Of a DNA stretch of 64,000 nucleotides, positions 59,901 through 64,000 are shown piece after piece. Position 1 is the stretch's first letter; every line of letters starts with the position of its first letter. Source of the stretch: Actinacidiphila glaucinigra (GTDB lineage Bacteria > Actinomycetota > Actinomycetes > Streptomycetales > Streptomycetaceae). The translations under genes were made by a program, and so were the position numbers. Below the pieces are notes generated by a model. That model was not told the DNA's origin. It worked only from the letters and a program-made list of their open reading frames with translations, and did not search any database. The stretch covers positions 124,001-188,000 of the forward strand of contig NZ_FZOF01000007.1 of NCBI RefSeq assembly GCF_900188405.1. Reading direction: 5' to 3'.

Positions 59901-59973
59901 CCCCGCCCAGTTGCAGGTCGTCAAGGGGCAGCGCGGGTCAGCCCTCCGCCACCGCACGGCGGGGGAGCGGTGA
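56971..59973 (+). CDS. sbcC: exonuclease subunit SbcC
   Basis: The 1000-residue Rad50-like ATPase has Walker A GATGAGKT (about 35-42), Q-loop region, a long Ala/Arg/Glu-rich coiled coil on both sides of a zinc-hook CLVC (cysteines about 517 and 520), ABC signature LSGGE (about 901), and Walker B TLFVDEGFGSLD (about 930). The coiled coil is the usual length for actinobacterial SbcC. ATG 56971 overlaps the sbcD stop by one base. Its last 36 bases overlap the convergent Lrp gene. Confidence 0.93.
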   Translation: MRLHRLTLTAFGPFAGSHTVDFDELSAAGLFLLHGATGAGKTSVLDGVCFALYGGVPGSRQGNRLRSDHAGQDTLTEVVLDLTVGGRRLEITRRPEQPRPKKRGSGWTMEKAVTLLREHTAGQWRALSKSHQEAGEELRQLIGMSREQFCQVVLLPQGEFATFLRATATERAALLGKLFDTRRFKAVEEWLRAERRAAEQRVAAGDGELLRLAERMGQAAGDDPEALAGPLPEGAAAGDPELAAHILRWAAVLATTARERAGIADLAVTAAEGAHEQAQREAEAVRELAVRQRRHAAAARRAHDMAGEREARAREQDLLGTAERAATVAPALELRERAAGRQARTAAEERSARAGLPAGQYEAGAEQLAEYENRLREELGGLADADRDEQRAAELAHDRARVEREAAEDERLTADTAAWLDGWETERLGRERAVDAAQSAATRAAELSGALDRARRRLDAARERDSHATALLAAQDRLRTARDAAADARDHWQDVREARINGMAAELAAQLSPGEGCLVCGATEHPRPARPAARQVGRADEEAAQEAQQRTAGARDAAQEQVVHLAAARDAALAAAGPEPAAELAAAHAALEEEYRAAVRSAAGAPEARQALDRALAEHARRTADRGDAESRLASLTTRRELLDREAAELTARLARARGAHATVAERRARLTADARLAAAAAGAARAAQESARALKEADSDLADAAYKAGFPTPEAAAEALLPETELRRLRQRAEEWRREEAAVTAELTALELAEAAALPPADPDGARRAVETATVRLRGVTARQSAAHTAREALDRLRAEALRGTRALAPAREEYARLRRLADLATGAGENTLRMELETYVLAARLEQVAAAASVRLHRMSSGRYTLVHTDARASRNVKSGLGLMVVDSWTGTERDTATLSGGETFFASLALALGLADVVTDEAGGARLDTLFVDEGFGSLDEQTLDEVLDVLDGLRERDRAVGIVSHVAELRQRVPAQLQVVKGQRGSALRHRTAGER

Positions 59974-60387
59974 GGAGTAGACGACGCTCGTCGTCACCGA
60001 ACCCAGGCCGGAGACGCGGCCGGTGACCTCCTCCAGGTGACGCATCGAACGGGCGGTGACCTTCAGGACGAAGCAGTCGTCGCCCGTCACATGGTGGGCC
60101 TCCAGGATCTCCGGGGTCGACTCCAGCAGATCGTGGAACGGCTTGTAGTTGCCGTGCGGGTAGCGCAGCCGGACGAACGCCAGGATCGGTCGGCCGGTCC
60201 GCTCCAGGTCCACCACGGCCGTGTACGCCGTGATCACCCCCGCCTCCTCCAGTCGCCGGACCCGCTCGGTCACGGCACTCGGGGACATCGACACGGCACG
60301 CGCCAGCTCGGCGTAGCTGGCCCGGCCGTCGCGCTGCAGGGCGTCCAGGATGCGCCAGTCGGTGGCGTCGAGGGATTCCACGGTCAT
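59938..60387 (-). CDS. Lrp/AsnC-family transcriptional regulator
   Basis: The 149-residue protein has an N-terminal winged helix (ATDWRILDALQRDGRASYAEL, SPSAVTERVRRLEEAGVI) and a C-terminal RAM/AsnC ligand domain (FVRLRYPHGNY, EAHHVTGDDCFVLKVTA). The ATG at 60387 is taken; the open frame extends further without matching the family. It diverges from the rhodanese-domain gene at 95 bases and may control it, as many Lrp genes regulate a neighbour. Confidence 0.92.
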   Translation of the reverse strand: MTVESLDATDWRILDALQRDGRASYAELARAVSMSPSAVTERVRRLEEAGVITAYTAVVDLERTGRPILAFVRLRYPHGNYKPFHDLLESTPEILEAHHVTGDDCFVLKVTARSMRHLEEVTGRVSGLGSVTTSVVYSSPLPRRAVAEG

Positions 60388-60481
60388 GCCCCCTGGGTAC
60401 CAGTGATTTCCCCGGCCGGGCAAGGCGGACGCCGGGGAACGGCCCTTCAGGCGGGCGGCCGGCGCGCATAGATTCGCCGCC

Positions 60482-60994
60482 ATGACGACACAGACCGCCG
60501 CCTTTGCCCCCGCCCCGGCCGGCAACCCCGTCCTGCGGGTCCCGCCCGCCGCTCCGGCCGACGCCGCCGCGTACTTCGCCGCGAGCCTCGCCTTCCACGC
60601 CGACGTGTCCGACGTCGCGGCCGCCCTCGCCACGGCGGCGGAGACCGGCGCCGGGCCCGGCTTCGTCCTCGTCGACTCCCGCTCCACCCAGGCCTGGGAG
60701 CAGGGCCACGTCCCCGGTGCAGTCCACCTGCCCACCGCGGACGTCCCGCGGCTCGCCCCCGCCCTCCTCGACCGCGACGTGCCCGTCGTCGTGTACTGCT
60801 GGGGCCCCGGCTGCAACGGCGCGACCCGTGCCGCACACGCCCTGGCGAGCGCCGGCTACCGGGTCAAGGAGATGCTCGGCGGCATGGAGTACTGGATCCG
60901 CGAGGGTTTCGCCCACGAGACGGCCGACGGCACCGAGCGGCGCCCCGCCGACCCGCTGACCGCGCCCGTGGGCGCGGACGACTGCGGCTGCTGA
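60482..60994 (+). CDS. rhodanese-domain protein
   Basis: The 170-residue protein is a single rhodanese domain: GFVLVDSRSTQAWEQGHVPGAVHLP, active-site loop VVYCWGPGCNGATRAA with a cysteine at the fold's usual place (YCWGPGC gives two candidates), and EMLGGMEYWIREGF. It ends DDCGC, an extra C-terminal cysteine pair. It should transfer sulphur or bind persulphide. ATG 60482 is the start. It diverges from the Lrp/AsnC gene. Confidence 0.9.
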   Translation: MTTQTAAFAPAPAGNPVLRVPPAAPADAAAYFAASLAFHADVSDVAAALATAAETGAGPGFVLVDSRSTQAWEQGHVPGAVHLPTADVPRLAPALLDRDVPVVVYCWGPGCNGATRAAHALASAGYRVKEMLGGMEYWIREGFAHETADGTERRPADPLTAPVGADDCGC

Positions 60995-61012
60995 GGCCGC
61001 CGCGGGCCCGCC

Positions 61013-61819
61013 TCAGCGGACGACGGAGACTTCCGGCCGCAGGAACCGGCGGTCCCGCGACCCGAAGCCGGTGAGCGGCGCCGCCGCCCGCAGGACGACG
61101 TCCAGCGCGGCATCGGCGTCGCAGGCGTAATGGCCGCTCGCCCAGGCCGCGTTGGCCTCGACCACCGCCCAGCCGTCCCCGGTCCGGCCGACGTCGACCA
61201 CGATCGCGCCGGGCAGCTCAGGCACCCCGGGTGCGAAGAGCCGCCCGGCGAAGTCCCGCACCTCGCCGGCCAGCGGGTCGCCGTCCAGCGGCGCCACGTC
61301 CAGGCCGCCGCCGGTCGCGTAGCGGCTGCCCGTCACCACCTGGCCGTCCAGCAGGAACAGCCGGTACTCGGCGGCGAACGCCACGATGTCGCTGACCAGC
61401 ACGGGAGCGTCGTCGTCCACCGCGTCAGGACCGGGCAGGCCGCTGCCGTCGGGATACACCCTGGCCGGGAAGCTCTTGTCGTTCGGCGGCTTCACGAAGG
61501 CGGGCCGGCGCAGCGCGCGGGCCTCCGCCACGGTCGTGAACCGGACGTCCCGCCCGACCAGTTCGAGCGGCAGCCGGGCCAGCCAGTCCTCGTCGGCCTC
61601 CAGCAGCCCCAGGCCCAGGTCCGCCGCCACGGCGTCGGCGAACAGCGGCCCCGCGTACAGCGACGGGCCCACCGCGTCCGCCGAGTCCTGCGGCACCCGC
61701 CACGTGGGCAGGGTGCGCGTCGCCATGCCGCGCCGGTGCGCGGCGGCGGCCAGCGCGTGGCCGGTGGCGGTGACGCGGGGTGAGAGGAAGAGGGTCCGGG
61801 ACGTGGGCATGGTGTTCAC
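61013..61819 (-). CDS. ATP-grasp domain protein (DUF4343-like)
   Basis: The 268-residue protein has ATP-grasp character: ALRRPAFVKPPNDKSFPARVY (ATP-binding lysines), YRLFLLDGQVVTGSRYATGG, and the metal-binding DVGRTGDGWAVVEANAAWASG near the C-terminus. It matches the DUF4343 type, ligases of unknown substrate. Start GTG 61819 or ATG 61810. A GNAT gene lies 42 bases upstream on the same strand. It is soluble. Confidence 0.82.
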   Translation of the reverse strand: MNTMPTSRTLFLSPRVTATGHALAAAAHRRGMATRTLPTWRVPQDSADAVGPSLYAGPLFADAVAADLGLGLLEADEDWLARLPLELVGRDVRFTTVAEARALRRPAFVKPPNDKSFPARVYPDGSGLPGPDAVDDDAPVLVSDIVAFAAEYRLFLLDGQVVTGSRYATGGGLDVAPLDGDPLAGEVRDFAGRLFAPGVPELPGAIVVDVGRTGDGWAVVEANAAWASGHYACDADAALDVVLRAAAPLTGFGSRDRRFLRPEVSVVR

Positions 61820-61861
61820 GTCCCCGATCGTGGCGGAACCGGCGGGCGCCGCGACAGCGAA

Positions 61862-62404
61862 TTACGCCGTCACACCCCGGCCGACCGGCCCCAACTCGTA
61901 CGCCCACTGGGCGTCCCGGTCCGCGATGCGCCCGAAGCCGGCCCGCTCCAGCACCCGTTGCGAGGCGCGGTTGCCGGGGTCGGTGGTCGCCAGCACCGTG
62001 CGCACCTCGGCGCGGCTCAACGCCCACCGGGACAGCACCAGCACCGCGTCCGTCGCCCAGCCGACGCCGCGGGCGGACTCCGACAGGTCGTAGCCGATCT
62101 CCACCTGGCCGTCGACGGCGGAGGGCGGCCCGTGGAAGCCGATACCGCCGAGCGCGAGGCCGTCCTGCGACCGCTGGATCACGAACAGCCCCCATCCCGG
62201 GGCGTACACCCCGGCGGTCGCCGCGATCGTCATCATCCCGGCCGCGATGATCGTGCCCTCGCCCGGCCCGCCGTCGATCCACGCCAGCCCGGCCTGCTTG
62301 CCGTCGGCCAGCCGCGCCGCCTCCTCCGGGAGTTGCTCCCGCAGGGTCAGCCGGCCGTGCGCCAGCACGAGCCGTCCGTCTTCCCGTGAAGCGTTCGGGA
62401 TCAT
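61862..62404 (-). CDS. GNAT-family acetyltransferase (RimJ-like)
   Basis: The 180-residue protein fits Acetyltransf_3: LTLREQLPEEAARLADG start, IGYDLSESARGVGWATDAV (acetyl-CoA loop), RTVLATTDPGNRASQRVLERAGF end. It may acetylate amino groups; the substrate is unknown. ATG 62404 is preferred (MIPNASREDGRL); a GTG at 62425 is also in frame. Its stop is 42 bases from the ATP-grasp start, so they may be one operon. Confidence 0.85.
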   Translation of the reverse strand: MIPNASREDGRLVLAHGRLTLREQLPEEAARLADGKQAGLAWIDGGPGEGTIIAAGMMTIAATAGVYAPGWGLFVIQRSQDGLALGGIGFHGPPSAVDGQVEIGYDLSESARGVGWATDAVLVLSRWALSRAEVRTVLATTDPGNRASQRVLERAGFGRIADRDAQWAYELGPVGRGVTA

Positions 62405-62621
62405 CCGCGCAACACCCCCATGCACCTCACCCTATCCACCCCGCCCGGCCCGCACCCGCGGGTCCCCGCGGCCGTGGACCCGCACGGCGGGTGGACCGAT
62501 CTCCCGTGAGGTGGGCCAGGGCCGGCGGGGTGTGCTGCCCGCTCACACCGAGACCGGCGTCCACCGGATGGACTGGCGGAACGGCCGCCCGACCCGGAGC
62601 GTCAGACGGCGGCGCGCACGG

Positions 62622-62661
62622 CGTCCTCCCCCGGACCCCGGGCAGGGCCCGGGGGAGGACG
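62622..62661. terminator. terminator-like hairpin after the DUF885 gene
   Basis: CGTCCTCCCCCGG (62622-62634) pairs perfectly with CCGGGGGAGGACG (62649-62661). It lies 15 bases beyond the DUF885 stop, on the minus strand's 3' side. An inner CCCCGGGC/GCCCGGGG pairing is an alternative fold. Confidence 0.7.
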
Positions 62662-62675
62662 GGTGACCGCTGGAG

Positions 62676-64000
62676 CTAGAGCTTCGAGAGCTCGTCGACG
62701 AGGTCGTCCAGGCCCAGGGAGCCCTGCGACAGCGCGGCCATGTGCCAGGCCTTCGGGTCGAAGGAGTCGCCGTGCGCCTTGCGGGCGGCCTCGCGCCCGG
62801 CGAGCCAGGCGCGCTCGCCCAGCTTGTAGCCGATGGCCTGGCCCGGCATGCCGAGGTAGCGGATGATCTCGCTGTCGAGCATGGCGTCGCTGAGGCCGTT
62901 GAAGCGCCCGAAGAACTCGCGTCCCAGCTCCGGCGTCCAGGTCTCGCCCGGGCGGTACGGGCTGTCCTGCGGGATCTCCAGCTCCAGGTGCATGCCGATG
63001 TCCAGGATGACGCGGGTGGCCCGGAGCATCTGCGCGTTGAGGTAGCCGAGCCGGCGGCCCGCGTCCGTCAGGAAGCCGAGCTCGTCCATGAGGCGCTCGG
63101 CGTACAGGGCCCAGCCCTCCGCATTGGCGCTGACCTGGCCGAGCGTCGCCTGGTAGCGGCTGAGCCGGTCCGCGACGTACGCCCACTGCGCGAGCTGCAG
63201 GTGGTGGCCGGGGACGCCCTCGTGGTACCAGGTGCTGACCAGGTCCCACACGGGGAACCGCTCACGGCCCAGGGTGGGCAGCCAGGTGCGGCCCGGGCGG
63301 GAGAAGTCCAGGGAGGGCGAGGTGTAGTACGGCGCGGCGGCGCTGCCGGCCGGGGCGATGCGGGACTCGACGCGCTTGACGGGCTCGGCCAGGTCGAAGT
63401 GGGTGCCGTCGAGCGCCGCCATGGCCTCGTCCATCACGCCCTGCAGCCACTCGCGGACCGCGTCGACGCCCTCGATGGCCTCGCCGGCCTCGTCCAGGTG
63501 CGCCAGGGCCTCCATCGGGGTGGCACCGGGCAGCACCTTCTCCGCCTCGACGCGCATCTCGGCCTCGATGCGCCGGAACTCCTCCCAGCCCCAGGCGTAC
63601 GCCTCGTCCAGGTCGAGGTCGGAGCCCGTCCAGTAGCGGGCCCAGCGGGCGTACCGCTCGCGGCCGACGGCGTCGGAAGTGCCCTCGACGGCCGGGGCGT
63701 AGGTGTCGCGCAGCCAGTCCCGCAGGCCCGCGACGGCCGCGGTGGCCTCGGCGGCGGCGCCGTCGAGCTCGGACCGCAGGGCCTTTGGGCCCTCCTTCAC
63801 GAACTGCGCGAACCAGCTCGCTCCTGCGTCCTCGCCCAGCCACTCGCCGAGCTGCTCGACGACCGTGGCGACCTGGCGCGGCCCGGCCGGCAGCTTGCGG
63901 GCGACGCCCTCCTCCAGGGAGGCCCGGTAGCCGGCCAGGGCCTGCGGGACGGCGCGCAGCCGGGCGGCGACGGCGGCCCAGTCCTCGTCGGTCCCGGTCG
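62676..64000 (-). CDS. DUF885 family protein (C-terminal part, truncated by window edge)
   Basis: The frame is open to the window end and gives about 441 residues with no start visible. The metal-binding DUF885 signature WYHEGVPGHHLQLAQ (about base 63215) is present, with family parts TWLPTLGRERFPVWDL before it and EGWALYAERLMDELGF after it. DUF885 proteins are putative zinc peptidase-like hydrolases of unknown substrate. It is on the minus strand, upstream of a strong hairpin. An in-frame GTG at 63800 is internal to the protein, since conserved-looking sequence continues upstream. Confidence 0.88.
   Translation of the reverse strand, partial: TGTDEDWAAVAARLRAVPQALAGYRASLEEGVARKLPAGPRQVATVVEQLGEWLGEDAGASWFAQFVKEGPKALRSELDGAAAEATAAVAGLRDWLRDTYAPAVEGTSDAVGRERYARWARYWTGSDLDLDEAYAWGWEEFRRIEAEMRVEAEKVLPGATPMEALAHLDEAGEAIEGVDAVREWLQGVMDEAMAALDGTHFDLAEPVKRVESRIAPAGSAAAPYYTSPSLDFSRPGRTWLPTLGRERFPVWDLVSTWYHEGVPGHHLQLAQWAYVADRLSRYQATLGQVSANAEGWALYAERLMDELGFLTDAGRRLGYLNAQMLRATRVILDIGMHLELEIPQDSPYRPGETWTPELGREFFGRFNGLSDAMLDSEIIRYLGMPGQAIGYKLGERAWLAGREAARKAHGDSFDPKAWHMAALSQGSLGLDDLVDELSKL

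Overview
The window reads as a stretch of Streptomyces (or very close actinobacterial) chromosome. G+C is very high, there is strong third-position G/C bias, and GTG and TTG starts with purine-rich Shine-Dalgarno sequences are common. Other markers are a DasR-type (dre) chitinase promoter, a divergent third EF-Tu gene, and many families typical of the genus (DUF5958, DUF6193, DUF4259, secreted CAP/SCP proteins). No rRNA, tRNA, CRISPR array or insertion sequence was seen. Both ends cut genes: a GH38 alpha-mannosidase at the left and a DUF885 protein at the right.

Layout. 1-6.2 kb is a carbohydrate-use block: alpha-mannosidase, beta-galactosidase and a secreted GH18 chitinase behind a dre promoter. 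6.2-10.4 kb holds a secreted CAP protein, an isolated cobF, an MFS exporter and a DUF1963-like protein. 10.6-16.6 kb holds an envelope glycosylation group: a tightly overlapping polyprenyl-phosphate glycosyltransferase, GtrA flippase and FAD oxidoreductase, and on the other strand a GT-C type membrane glycosyltransferase. A DUF3800 protein and a frameshifted small gene lie between them. 16.8-21.4 kb is the most striking locus: two adjacent genes that together encode an RNA ligase, a polynucleotide kinase, an MJ1316/DUF504 RNA-end-recognition domain, an EEP nuclease/phosphatase, a 2H phosphoesterase and a poly(A)-polymerase-like nucleotidyltransferase. That is a complete-looking RNA repair system.

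21.5-35.9 kb contains an acyltransferase, three two-component systems (23.3-24.9, 27.8-29.9 and 33.0-34.8 kb), a KhtTU-type K+/H+ antiporter, a second CAP protein, a flavin reductase-like protein, and an aldo/keto reductase divergent from a TetR regulator with two perfect 15-bp operators between them. 35.9-45.5 kb carries a frameshifted SDR, a VTT membrane protein, an AlkD-like protein coupled to a methyltransferase, EF-Tu3, a spermidine-synthase-like protein, an MFS transporter, a DUF8017-like membrane protein, a frameshifted thioesterase, and a 24-codon ORF coupled to a DUF6193 gene behind a palindrome-containing promoter.

45.5-64 kb is mostly housekeeping and accessory metabolism: DedA protein, gamma-carbonic anhydrase, PsuG, a LbH acyltransferase, and a thioredoxin-reductase-like enzyme that shares a palindromic operator with a convergent XRE-cupin regulator. 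It continues with a YbaK editing protein, GNATs, a CoA-binding protein, YigZ, a Ser/Thr kinase, SbcD-SbcC, Lrp/AsnC, a rhodanese, an ATP-grasp protein and a DUF885 protein. Three genes carry single-base frame changes in G/C-rich contexts, so either sequencing errors or recent decay are present. All functional calls come from reading motifs; no database search was run.
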